64,000 nucleotides of DNA, taken from positions 13,575,014-13,639,013 of the forward strand of contig NC_133403.1 in the NCBI RefSeq assembly GCF_047511655.1. The letters run 5' to 3'. A program made the position numbers and the translations under genes. Within the stretch, counting starts at the first letter, position 1, and every line of letters starts with the position of its first letter. Of the stretch, positions 1 through 10,800 are shown piece by piece. A model generated the notes under the pieces. It was given only the letters and a program-made list of their open reading frames with translations, was not told the DNA's origin and did no database searches. The stretch comes from Castor canadensis. Its lineage: Eukaryota; Chordata; Mammalia; Rodentia; Castoridae.

Positions 1-540
1 TTTTGCAGATGCAATTACAGTCCCAAGTCAGTCTTAAGATACAGAGCAGTCCCCAGATGACAGCTCCATGACTCCAAGGAAGTGGACTCTGCCAGTAATC
101 TGAATAAGCTTGGAAGCAGAGTCTTCCCTAGAGACTGCAGATAAGAGGAAAGCCGCCAACACCTTGGTTTTGGCCTTGTGATACCTTAGGCAGAGGACTT
201 AGCTGAGTATGCCTGGGCTTCTGACTATGTAACTCCATGAGAACAAATGGATGCTGTTTTGGCTACTAAGTTTGTTAAGCAAGAATAGAAAATACATCTT
301 CACGACAACCCTATGAGGTCAGTATGGATGCGGAAATAGAAGAAGAAAAAAGCTAAATCACTTACACTACTCAGCTAGTAAACAGCAGAGCTAAGATTCA
401 AACAAACTGACCTCCTCACAAATCTCTCACAGACCAGTGGGTAAAGCATATTAACTGTGCTCTATGCAAGGAATGAAAGCAGGGGAAGAGCAAGCTCTAC
501 CAAGGGAGCCTTTGAACTTGCATCAGAAAATTAGAAACAG
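1..540. other. No gene recognised (SMPD4 intron 1)
   Basis: By position this is intron 1 of SMPD4. No exon, RNA gene or recognisable repeat was seen. Confidence 0.4.
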
Positions 541-930
541 GACCGGCATGGCAGTTCACGTCATAATTCCAGCTACTCAGTAGGCAGAAATCCAGATCTT
601 GGTTCGACACCAGCCCAGGCAAAAAGTTAACAAGAACCACATCTCAACTAGTAAGTTGGGCATGATAACACACACCTGTCATCCCAGCTACATGGGAGGT
701 ATAAATTGAATGGTGGTCCTGGTCAGTCTGGGCAAAAACTCAAGACCCTCATCGAAAAATAAGTGAAGCCAAAAGGGCTGAGTACGTGGCTTAAGTAGTA
801 GAGCACTTACTTAACAAGTATGAGGCCCTGAATTCAAGTCCCAACACCAAGAAAGAAAAAGAAAGAAAGAAAGAAAGAAAGGAAGGAAGGAAGGAAGGGA
901 AGGAAGGAAGAAAGAAAGAAAAGAAAAGAT
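541..930 (+). repeat. Composite SINE with GAAA/GGAA tail
   Basis: Two 7SL-like monomers (from 541 and about 655) are followed by a tRNA-like half (gtagagcacttacttaacaag...ggccctgaattcaagtcc) ending near 850. A purine microsatellite (GAAA, GGAA) then runs to about 930. Confidence 0.75.
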
Positions 931-1208
931 AATTAGGAACAGCTCTCCAGATTTCTACCTTTCTGCCTACCCTGGTCAGAAACAGAAAATATCCAGAGTT
1001 GGACTGAGGAGAGAGGAAGCCTATAGAGTTCCAGTGATAGGTTAGTGGCAGCTTCTTGGCACAGCTCTGCCCACCACAGGAGTGAAGGAGTGAAGGTGGC
1101 AGGTGGCAGTCTGTGTGGTGAGAGAGAAGCTAGGTGTAAGGAGTTGTAAACAATTAGGGTGTGAAGAGGAGAAGAGAATCTTTGCCATTTGAAGGGGACT
1201 ATTTCCCA
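931..1208. other. No feature recognised
   Basis: Unique-looking intronic DNA between a SINE and a LINE-1; nothing could be assigned. Confidence 0.3.
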
Positions 1209-2039
1209 GTTCTTTTTTTTCTTTTTATTAGAACATATTAATTGTACAAAGTGAGGGGTTTCATTCTGGTATTTTCATATATGCATATAATATGCTTCCA
1301 TCATATTCACCCTATTACTCTTGTCTTCCTCCCATTAACTCTTCCCCTTTTAAACTTTCTTGCAAATTTTTAAAAGGGTTTCATTATGAACATTTTATAC
1401 ATGCACACAATGTACGGCCCTCCTCACCCTTTCTTTTCCCCCTCCTCCCTCCCACTTGTCCCTGCCATAATAGCATCCTGTATGTCCATGTCTTTTTTTT
1501 TTTTTTAAGATCTAGACTTTGCATAGGAGAAAATATGGCATTTGTCTTTCCGAGTCTGGCTTATTTTGCTTAAAATGATAATCGCCAGTTCCATTCATTT
1601 TCCTGCAAATGACACAATTTCTTCTTTATGGCTGAAATAATACTCCAAAGTGTATATATACATTTTCTTTATACATTCACCTGTTGATGGCCACCTAGGC
1701 TGATTCTATAACTTGGCTACTGTAAATAGCGCTGCAATAAACATGAGTGTCCAAGTATCTCTATTGTATGCCGACTTACACTCATTCAGATATAGTCCAA
1801 GAGCGGTATAGCAAAATCACAGGGCAGTTCTATTTTTATTTTAAGGAGCCTCTATACTAATTTCTATGGTTGCCACAATAATTTACATTCCTACCCCCTC
1901 CCACGCATCCTCCCCAGGCTGACTGAGGTGAAAGAGAATCCCAAGGATACGTTGATCTGCATTTCCTTTATGGCTAATGATGCTGAATACTTCTTCATGT
2001 GTTTATTGGCCAGCTGTACTTTTGAAAAGTGTTCAACTC

Positions 2040-2270
2040 ATTTGTTTGTTTGTTTGTTTTTGGCGGGACTGAAATTTGAAGTCAGGGCTTCACACTTGCA
2101 AAGCAGGTGCTCTACCACTTGAGCCACACCTCAGTCCATTTTGCCATGGTTATTTTGGAGATGGGGGCTCTTGAACTATTTGCCTGGGCTGGCCTCAAAC
2201 TGTGATCCTCCCAATCTCATCTCAGCCTCCCAAGTATGTAGGATTACAGGCACGAGCCAGTGATGCCTGA
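2040..2270 (-). repeat. Composite SINE
   Basis: On the minus strand the tRNA-like half (tggtagagcacctgc...gttcaaa-like) and one 7SL-like monomer ending in the ggattacaggc block are clear. It lies inside the LINE-1. Confidence 0.75.
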
Positions 2271-2528
2271 CTGCAGAAGCTTTTTAGTCTCATGCAATCT
2301 CATTTGTCAATTCTTACTTTTATCTCCTGAGCTACTGCAGTCCTATTCAAACAGTCTTCACTATACCTATATCTATCTTGAAGTGCTTTCCCTATGTTTT
2401 CCTTTAGTATATTCGATGTTTTGGGTCTTACATTTAGAGCTTTGATCCACTTTGGATTGATTTTTCTACAGGGTAAGAGATAGGGATCTAGTTTCAGTCT
2501 GCTACATGTGGATGTCCAGTTTCCCCAG

Positions 2529-2877
2529 TGATAAGAACTGCCCCTTCTGCAGCCTAAGCTGCATCTGGTTTCGCCCCTTGCAGAACAAAGCCCACTGTTC
2601 CTTATCTCCTGCCACCTTCCTTTGCCCGCCCCTAGACCTTGCTTCAGCAGCTGGTCTCATCCCTGGCAGATCAAAGCTCACTGTTCCTTATCTCCCATCA
2701 CCTCTCTTTGTCCGTCCCTGGCCCTTGCTTTCTCCCAAATGCTACTTAAGGTCAGACCCGCCAAGAGAAGCTGCCGCGCCATTTTCTCTCGGCCAGCCAG
2801 CCTGCTTATTAAACTTCTAGACATGAGAAACCTCTCATGAGCCTCCTTTGTGTGCGATATGCAGCGTTTTCCTAACA
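2529..2877 (+). mobile_element. Solo LTR with 5-bp target duplication
   Basis: The block starts TGATAAG and ends CCTAACA, with CCCAG on both sides (2524-2528 and 2878-2882). Removing it with one copy of CCCAG restores the LINE-1 sequence 'tttccccagcaccattt'. It has an ATTAAA signal near 2810, a U5-like end, and two partly repeated units containing ctcactgttccttatctcc. Confidence 0.88.
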
Positions 2878-3155
2878 CCCAGCACCATTTGTTGAAGAGG
2901 CTGTCTTTTCTCCAATGTGTTTTTGGCACCTCTGTCAGAATGAGCTAATGGTATTAGCTGTGTGGGCTTATTTCTAGGTCCTCTATTCTATTACTCGTCT
3001 ATGTGTCTCTTTTTGTGCCAATACCAAGCTGTTTTAGTTATTATGGCTCTGTGGTATAATTTGAAGTCAGGAATCATGATACCTCCAGCACTGCTCTTTT
3101 TGCTCAGGATAGCTTTAACTATTCTAGGTCTTTTGCGCTAGGCTTTTCTAATGTT

Positions 3156-3779
3156 TAATTTTAATTAGCTGTCAATTTCAGTGCTAAGGAAATGACCTAC
3201 TTGGCCAGATCATTCCAAAATGATCCAAGCAGCATAAAACTATGGACTGTTAAGAGTAGAGCTTTAGAGGTGATGAAGTGAAAGCATCTCTTTCCTCAAA
3301 GAAAGCTTTCATAGGCAACAGCTGACAGAATAAGGCCCTGAGGCGTCAGTCTTCTGCCTTTCCAAGAAGACGGCAGAGACTTCAGCAGCCTTGCTCCCTG
3401 ACCCTGTCACTGCCACGCCCCTCTGCATGTTGTGCAATGGGCCTTCACTTCATCCTGCCCCTTCAACACCCAATTTCTTCAGGGGCTGTTTCAGACCCTG
3501 TTTTGAGGTTTTTCAGATAGCGACAGTCCTCAGCCAACACCAGTCAGGCCAAGTTTTTCGCGCCACCCAAGACCTCCCTCTGGCTGCTCGCTGAGAAGCA
3601 GCAGCACGCTCCCGTTTGTTGTTCACAAATATCCCCTGGAGCGAGGTATCGAGAGTCCCCTATTACAGAGGAGGAAACTGAGGCTCGGAGGCGGAAGGGT
3701 CGAGCCAGGACCCACACCTGGCTCTTCCTCCAACACCGCTTGCTGAGCCCAAGTCTCAACTCGCAACCCTCCTTCCCTC
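3156..3779. other. No gene recognised (SMPD4 intron 1)
   Basis: Searched on the minus strand for SMPD4 exon 2 without success. Open frames here are short and without family resemblance. Confidence 0.4.
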
Positions 3780-4043
3780 AACTCGTCGAACGAACGTTAA
3801 CCGAGCACCTATCAGCTTGGGGTATGAGAGCCGCGCGGGGAGATGGCATAGAGACATAGCCAGGGAGGGTGGCATGAAGGCGCAGCCGGGGACCTCTGTT
3901 CCCCAGCCGGCCCTGCTCGGGCAGAGTGGCTGGGGCCCTCCCCGAGCCCAGGAGCTCGCGAAGAAACGGAGACGGCCTCGGCGGCGGCTCGAGAAAACCG
4001 CTGCGACGCGGGATTGTCTCTCGCGCTGCTCTGCTCCACTTAC

Positions 4044-4121
4044 CTGCGGGACTGCCAGCACTACCCGCCTCAGACCTGGAAGCCGCCATTCCTCCACCAG
4101 GCGCCGAAATGTCGTCATCAA
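4044..4121 (-). CDS. SMPD4: SMPD4 first coding exon (partial gene, rest left of window)
   Basis: SMPD4 is neutral sphingomyelinase 3, a membrane-anchored enzyme of the ER and nuclear envelope that hydrolyses sphingomyelin to ceramide and phosphocholine. On the minus strand an ATG (4118, or the adjacent ATG at 4121) opens a short frame beginning MTTF, continuing EEWRLPGLRR and ending AVPQ. It stops exactly at a strong splice donor (CAG then GTAAGT, intron from 4043 leftwards). This matches my recollection of the N-terminus of the long human SMPD4 isoform (MTTF...EWRLPSLRR...PQ). From 4118 the exon gives exactly 25 codons and ends in phase 0. No second exon was found between 1 and 4043, so it must lie outside. 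The exon is divergent from MZT2 inside a CpG island, the arrangement known for human SMPD4 and MZT2B. A frame starting at 4089 is a shadow. The gene call rests on a short match plus synteny. Confidence 0.82.
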
Positions 4122-4234
4122 GCTGCGCGCGGCGTCACGCCCCCCGGCTCGGCGGGAAATGCGCCCCTACCTCTTTGAGCAACGTGCGCAGAGTGAAGGC
4201 CGGCTCGGGTTAGGGAGGCGGTCCGCCGGCTGCG

Positions 4235-4246
4235 GCGCGTGCGCAG
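4235..4246 (+). promoter_or_regulatory. NRF1-like site
   Basis: The sequence GCGCGTGCGCAG fits the alternating GCGC/TGCGCA core typical of NRF1 sites in CpG-island promoters. It lies between the two divergent start codons, about 115 bp upstream of the SMPD4 ATG. The call is by motif only. Confidence 0.45.
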
Positions 4247-4339
4247 TGGCGGCATCTGCGCCCGTTACGCATGAATTGTCGCGCTTTCTCCGTAGCTTGT
4301 GCGCGTAAGCACAGGCTGTTTATTAGCGTGCTCGAGGTG

Positions 4340-4352
4340 TGCCCCCTAGTGG
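4340..4352 (-). promoter_or_regulatory. CTCF-like motif (minus orientation)
   Basis: Read on the minus strand the core is CCACTAGGGGGCA, which fits the known CTCF core (CCASYAGRKGGCR) at every position. It lies between SMPD4 and MZT2. Binding is not shown, but the match is strong for a 13-base core. Confidence 0.55.
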
Positions 4353-4584
4353 GGGAACTCTCGCAGAGTAAGCAATTACACACTATAATGAACGCCCTTC
4401 ACTTACTGAGCATTTATTGTGCACTACGCTGGGTGCCGCTACCTAAGTGAACAGTTGAGCAGGGAGCAGACCTCTGCCTTCCGCTGCGTCATCGCTGCGC
4501 CTAACAAAGTAGGCGTTCAATACGCGTCTAGGGAATGACAGTGGGGAGACTGCTCTGGATCGGGAAAAGGGCTGCGGACTGCAG

Positions 4585-4600
4585 CCGGTAGAGGGCGCTA
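4585..4600 (+). promoter_or_regulatory. CTCF-like motif (plus orientation)
   Basis: CCGGTAGAGGGCGCTA fits the extended CTCF motif including the GGCGCTA tail, with G instead of A or C at the third and fourth positions. It lies 84 bp upstream of the MZT2 ATG and points away from the minus-strand motif at 4340, so the two form a divergent pair. Confidence 0.5.
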
Positions 4601-4683
4601 TGGGAGAGCCTGGGCGGTTGGGGTGGGCGGGGCGTGGGCCAGGTGGGCGGGACCCAGCGCGCGCTTTCCTGACCGCTGTTCAG

Positions 4684-4850
4684 ATGGCTGCAGCGGGCGG
4701 CGTTCCTGGGCTCGGGGTTTCCACGGGGCTGGAAACGGCGACTCTGCAGAAGCTCGCACTGCGGCGAAAGAAAGTGCTGAGTGCAGAGGAGATGGAGCTG
4801 TACGAGCTGGCGCAAGCTGCAGGCGCAGCCATGGACCCCGACGTGTTCAA
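4684..4850 (+). CDS. MZT2: MZT2 coding exon 1
   Basis: The exon runs from the ATG to the donor AA|GTAAGC. It encodes the variable N-terminus followed by the conserved LALRRKKVL...ELYELA helix and DPDVF. It ends after two bases of a Lys codon completed by exon 2. Confidence 0.93.
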
Positions 4851-7800
4851 GTAAGCGGGCGCGGGTGGGACCCGCAGACACTCTTGCTCCAGGCCCCTGC
4901 GGGCCCGCGCCCGCTGGTGTAGAAGAGCCTTCCTTCCACCTTTGTCGGGGTCTTCAGCGAAGTAGTCCCGGTGACCCCGCAAAAACCGGCTCTTCTGCCC
5001 CGCGGCGTGAAGAGCTCTCTGAGCACCGTATTTGTTCTCCCCCAGGATCCTGGTGGATCTGCTCAACCTGAACGTGGCCCCGATCGCCGTCTTCCAGATG
5101 CTCAAGTCCATGTGTGCCGGGCAGAGGTTGGCAAGTGATTCCCAGGACCCTGCGGCTGTGTCTTTGCCCACGTCAAACATGCCGGAGACCCGAGGTCAGG
5201 ACTGGGCCCCTGTGCTTCTAGCCCCGATTGCTCTGGTGGCAGGGCACAGGTCTGGCTGGCTTGGCTCTGAATGGCTAAGGCCTGTCTGTCAGTCTCTTCC
5301 CAGGACCTGCGGGCCCATCTGTCGGATGGGGCCCTAGCTTGGCTGCCACTTTTGGGAGGGCACTTCCAGAACTTGTGGTGGCAGGGTAGTCCAAGCAGGC
5401 TAGGCTTTATCTGCCCAGCTCCTTTCCATCTTTTCACGCATCCCTTCATTGCACAAACGTGGGAATAAAGATGGCTTTGGTCCTGTCCTCCTGGCGTCAC
5501 AGCCTCTAGGGAAGTACTCAGAGAAGAGGGCTGATGCACCCTTACCTGTACCGCACTCAGGTCAGGTCCTGCCCAGGTGCCAGGCCAGCAGCAGAACTGC
5601 CCTCCCTGGATTGTGAAGCTTGTAGGGCAGAGTCACCTGGCTGCCCTAGAACGCACATAAGCCTGAGGAGCAGAGCACCCCTGCGCTCAGGTTCAAAGGG
5701 CTTCCTCACTCTCTTGGTCATGATGTGGATAGGCAGATTCTGTGACCAGGCTATGTTATAAAGGAGCCTCTCCTCCCTGCTCCTATTCATCTCCTGTGTT
5801 GCTTCTGCACCCTGTGGTTGTTGGGAACCTTCTGAAATGCAGCAGACTCTCCCAAGCAAAGGGAAGGAGGTCCAGGGCTAGATCCCTGCCTGGAAGCACC
5901 CACACAGGCAGGAGGACAGGCCAGGCCCTGGGGAGGACTGCCGGGGCTCTGGGAACCCTCATGTCCACACTGACCCACCCTCTGTCTGCTCTCTTTGTGT
6001 CTCTCTCTGACCTCCAGAGGCCTCCTTTCTCTCTGCCAGGAACTGTAGCCCCCCTGCAAGGCCCTCCTTTTCCTCCGCCCTGCAACCTGCAGCCTCTCCG
6101 GTTCTGCTCCACTGCCCAGCTGCCACGCACTCGCCTCTCTCTCCAGGGCCCCCTGCTTCCCTCCGGTTCTCTTGCTGCCTGTTCTCTCCTTTCGCAGGTC
6201 GCGTTTATTGGCTTATCTCTGGGGGTTGGTGCTCTCTTGTTTCCCTGGAAACAAGAAAACTTTCAGGGAAACTGGGCTGCAAGGGCAGGACCATGCAAGC
6301 CATCCCTATCATGCAGCATAAGACCAAGCCACATTTTCTGGCTCAGTTCACCCAAAAAACTGTATTTCTAGAACATGCTGTTGGGCTGGCATGCCTTGCA
6401 GGCTAACTCCGCTGGGTTAGACTTGCCTGTGTAAAGGGCCTCTTCTAGGGGGAGGATGCAAAGTCAAGGGTAAGGCAGCATGGCGTGCTGTAGGAAACAC
6501 AGCTTTAGGTGTGAGAAGCACTTTGGCCTCTTAGGCACTGTCCTCTACCTGAATGGGAGATCTGGAGGAGGGGAAGATGTCCCCAGACTCCTTGGCAGCA
6601 CCATAAGAGTAACATGTTCTTATTCTTTAAGTCACCCTTGTAAACTGAGTCCCCTTTCCTGTCTCATTTCTGGTACTGGAGTACCTTCCACGTGTTGCCA
6701 GGTGTGAGGCCAGGGGCCCAGAGCCAGAGAGAGAGTCTGTGGTGCCCTGGTTGCACCCTCCTCCATGTCCTCCCATGTTGCCTACCTCACGGCTCCAGGT
6801 ATGGCTTGGAGCTGCAACCTGGGGAGGATGGAAAGGGCTGAGGGGCAGGGGACAGGCTACAGGCTGAAATGAAGAATTGCCAGGTTTTCAGGGGGAAGAG
6901 AAAAACTTCAAAATAGGATCCCCCTCACTTGAGGGAACATTACTCCACTCAGTGACCCCAAAACCAGGCTGGGCTTCAGGCACTGAAAGCTCAGAAGGAA
7001 TGTGAGATGGACACACTTTGTGTCCAATGAGAGGGGTGACTGGATAAACCGACCGTGATGGAGATGGGAGGCTTCACAGCCTCCAGAGCAGCGAGGGCTA
7101 AGCAGATTAGGGGCTGGAAGAACCACTTGGGCAGGGTCCCAGCAGCCCGATCAGGTGGGGAGGAGGCTGAGTGAGGTTGAGGCAGAGATGCAGCATTTTG
7201 GCCAGGATTGTGTATTATGTCCCAGCCACTGGTGGGAGCCTGGCCTGACCTGGGACAGGAGGAAGAAGGAAGGATGCAGAGGTAGGAGGTATACTGGGGC
7301 AAGGCACTGGGAGCATGGGCACAGAGGGACTTGGGAGCATCAGGGGCACTGTGTAAATGAATGGGGGTCCAAGAGAGGTGGGTAGAAGCCCCAAGCCAAG
7401 GAAAGGAGCCCTTACAGAGTTGTTAACTGTCAAGGGCTCAGTGCTAGAAGCATAGCCCAGGCTCTGGTCCTGGAGGACACAGAGGCCCTGAGGAGATGCC
7501 TGGAGTGGGGAGAGAGGTATCAGAGGGCAGCCTGGGGAAGCTGGTTGATGGGGAGGAGGCAGAGGGTAGGGGTAGGGCTAGGCCAGAAGTGCTGCATGCA
7601 GCCCAGAGGCTACTAGATGAGGCACAGAGAGATCTCTGAGGCCTGCTTGTCATAGCATCCATAAATAGACCATCTGGCCACCCCATTAATGACAAAATCT
7701 GGGCTGGAGTGATACCATAGAAATCATTAGAGACAGACGGATGCAGGACAACATTTCATATGTCAACTTTTTGAATGTTTTTAGAATTCAGAACCATGGT

Positions 7801-10800
7801 TGAAAGGGTACCTGGAAAGTGGGGTAAGAGAGCTTCTACTTGTCCAGTAGATTGCATGTTAGTGGGAAGTTGTGCCAGGGAGCAGCTGCTGTGGAGTTTG
7901 TGACTACCACGTCAGTCTGTTGCTTGGATGCTCACTCAGCATCTGGGAACTCTGGGAGCCCTGGGTCTCTAAGGGTCATGGTTTGCCCCTGGCTGTCCCA
8001 TATGACTCAGGTTTTCCTTCTATGCCCTTCCCTGCCTCATCTCCACCTATCTGGCTGGGACTAATGCCCATTTTTAACCTTACCCATCACTCATTTCAAG
8101 AGGCCTCTGGCTTCCATGCAGCCACCCAGGCAGAACATGGTGCACAAATTCAACTTGTGTATTCAGCTGATTAAACTTGACTTTATCAGAAAAAAAATTG
8201 GGTGGAGAAAATAAGGGGAGTGGTCAAAGGGATCCAGTTGTGGGGATGTAATGACCTAGTTTGACAATGGGACTTTGTGACTGTTGGGGCTAAGCAGCCA
8301 TTGGTGTCCCATAGGACTTGGTGTGTGGAGTGGCTACAGGCCACTCATGGGCTTGAATCTGTAAGCTGAAGCAGGCACAATGGGACCATCTAGATTCCTG
8401 GCCTCCAGCCATCCAGGCCGTCTGTGGGGACTCACTCATGCCCAGGAGAGAAGGAGGAAGTAAGACCTCAAGTACAGAGCAGTAATACTGGTGATGACGA
8501 GGATCTACGGTCATTGAGGGAAAATTAAATTCAGTTGAGTGTTCTGTTTAAGTTTAGGGAAACCGTCCCTTCACAGCAGGTAAAGTGAGGTGTGTGTGGA
8601 AGATGTGAGTCTCACCTGAGCTATGCTGTCCCATAAGGGAGCCTCACATGGCAGCTGGTGTAGTCAAGGCACACTGTGTAAGTACACACTGGATGTTGAA
8701 GAACTAGCACAAAAATGGATACAACTGCTGGTGACTGTATGTCAGTTACGTTTTGAAATGATAATATGGTTGACATCTGGGGTGGATTGGTTCCAAGACA
8801 CCCCCTCACACATAAGTACCAAAATCTACAGATGCTGTAGTCCCTTGTATAAAATGGCATACTGTTTTAACACTAGTTTAAAGTGATTTTAGATTTTTTT
8901 TTTGCATTGCTGGGGATCAGGGGCCTGGGGCATGGCTCTACCACTGAGCTATACCCCCAGCGCCTTTATCTTTTTTTTTTTTTAGAGATGGAGTCTTGCT
9001 GTGTTGCCCAAGATGACCCCCAACTCCTGGACTCAAGGGACCCTCCTGCCTCAGCCTCCTTAGTAGTAGCTGCGTCATCATTGCACCTAGTTTTCCCATA
9101 TACTTTAAATCACCTTTAGATTACTTACAGTATTTGTTGGAGGTGTGGCTCAAGTGTAGAGCACTTGCCTAGCAAGTATGAAGCCCTGAGTTTAAAACCC
9201 CAGTACTGCAAAAAAAAAAAAACTTGGCTAGATTACTTATAATACTTATCCAATCTAAATGCTGTGTAATTAGTAATTACATTGTTTCAGGAATCATGAT
9301 AAGAAAAACAGATTGCATGTGTTCAATACATAAGCAGTCTTTTTCAAATATTTAAAAAAGTTTTTTCAACTGGGTGGCAGTGGCTCACGCCTGTAATCCT
9401 ATCTACTTGTAATCCTATTTACTTGAGGCTGAAATCAGGAAGATTGAGGTTTGAGGCGGTCTGGCAAATAGTTTGAGAGACGCGCCCCCCCCCCCCATCT
9501 CCAAAATAACCAGAGCAAAATGGACTGGAGGTGTGGCTCAAGTGGTAGAGCGCCTGCTTTGTGAGCACCTGAGTTCATATCCCATTCCCACCCATAAAAA
9601 AAAAAAAAAATTGGTCTTGAAGTCCTAGACTCAAGCCCTCCTCTGCCTTAGCCTCCTGAGTGAGATTACAGGCATATACTACTACACCCAGTTTTTTCAG
9701 AAACGGGTTGTTTTTTGGCAGTCCTGGGGTTGAACTCAGGGCTTTGAACTTGCTATGCAGGTGCTCTACTGCTTGAGCCATGTCTTCAGTCCTTTTACTC
9801 TGGTTATTTGGGAGATAGGGTCTCGCTTTTTGCACATGCTCGTCTGGATTGTGATCCTCCTATTTTGTGCTTCCCTCTATCACTTGGGTGACAGGAATGC
9901 ATCATACTCAGCTTTTTCCATGAAGATGGGGTCTCAACAAAGTTTTTTGCCCTCTCGGGCCTGGTACTGTGATCCTCCTGATCTCAGCTTCCTGATGACA
10001 GGTGTGTGCTACTGTGCTCAGCTATTGATTGAGATAGGATCTCACAAACTTTTTTGCCCTGGCTTGCCTGGAACTGAGATCCTCCCAATCTCAGCTTCCC
10101 AGGTAACTAGTATTACAAGCATGAGCCACCAGCACCCAACTTTTCAGACATTTTTAATCCATAATTGGTTGAATCCACAGATGTAAAACCAACTGTATAT
10201 TGAATATTTGGGGTCAACTAAAATATATTGATATTTATATCAATATATTCATAAAGGAGAATGGTGGAGGGGGTATATTCAAGTATGACATATTTGATGT
10301 ATTGTAAGAACTTTTGTAAATGCCACAATGCACCCCCACCCAGCACAACAATAAACAAGAAAAAAATTTTTTTTTGAAATTATTTCCCATATACTTTTAC
10401 TTTTTAATGTGGCTACTAGAAAATTTTAAAATATAATTGTGGCTTGCATCATATTCTTGTTGACAGCTCTGCTCCAGCACTTCCGTTGTGACACTTTTCC
10501 CAGCAGGACTAAGGGAAGGTTGTGTGTGTACGTGTGTGTGTGTGTGTGTGCATAGGGAGGGCAGAGCCTCTGGGCACATCCACATAAAGAACACCTTCCC
10601 AAGTGTGGACTGAGTTGAGAGCACGTGTGTACAGGTATGTCGCCCTCATTGGGTCAGTTAGGTGCTCTCAAAACATTGACTAAGCCCTCTTCGTGTTCAT
10701 GATCAGAAAGGGCAGCAATATTGGTTGGTGACAGTGCAAACCTGGGTCTGCCCTGGCTACCCACTCTCTTTGGCCACCAGACCTTGCCTGATGCCTTGAA

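Larger units (their letters stand above)
1209..3155 (-). mobile_element. Old LINE-1 3' part, interrupted by a SINE and a solo LTR
   Basis: Read on the minus strand this is the end of LINE-1 ORF2 and the 3' UTR. The piece around 2880-2930 encodes an [13 protein letters not shown]-like string typical of late ORF2, and 1560-1990 is the segment that usually reads as 'cattcacaatagcc...' in reverse. Insertions split it at 2040-2270 (SINE) and 2529-2877 (LTR). Many stops, so it is dead. Confidence 0.75.
3780..4900. promoter_or_regulatory. CpG-island bidirectional promoter SMPD4 / MZT2
   Basis: This stretch is strikingly rich in G, C and CpG compared with its flanks. It contains the first coding exons of two divergent genes, whose ATGs (4118 minus, 4684 plus) are about 565 bp apart. 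No TATA box was recognised near either start. A fragment resembling the 3' end of an ancient L2/MIR repeat (about 4400-4480) lies in the middle. The two genes are therefore likely to share a housekeeping promoter. Transcription start sites cannot be fixed from sequence alone. Confidence 0.8.
8770..10200 (-). mobile_element. Tigger/MER2-like DNA transposon remnant split by SINEs
   Basis: Pieces at 8785-8885, 9112-9136, 9222-9366 and 10140-10200 follow each other in the order of the Tigger-type MER2 consensus as I know it. Cues are 'taccaaaatctacagatgc', 'ataaaatggcatact', 'tagattacttataat' and 'ggttgaatccacagatg'. SINEs occupy the gaps. The exact subfamily is not certain. Confidence 0.6.

Noticed and set aside
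851-930. Possible CRISPR-like or tandem array
   Set aside because: It is a GAAA/GGAA microsatellite growing from a SINE tail; no repeat-spacer structure exists anywhere in the window.
1-4043. Search for SMPD4 exon 2
   Set aside because: No minus-strand segment with a suitable acceptor and SMPD4-like coding was found; the exon is taken to lie outside the window.
3778-4089. 103-codon minus-strand frame starting MAASRSEAG
   Set aside because: It is in a different frame from the SMPD4-like exon and crosses a strong splice donor at 4043.
5742-6371. 209-codon open frame in MZT2 intron 2
   Set aside because: Low-complexity Ser/Leu/Pro-rich translation, no family resemblance, no splice signals, and MZT2 exons join in phase without it.
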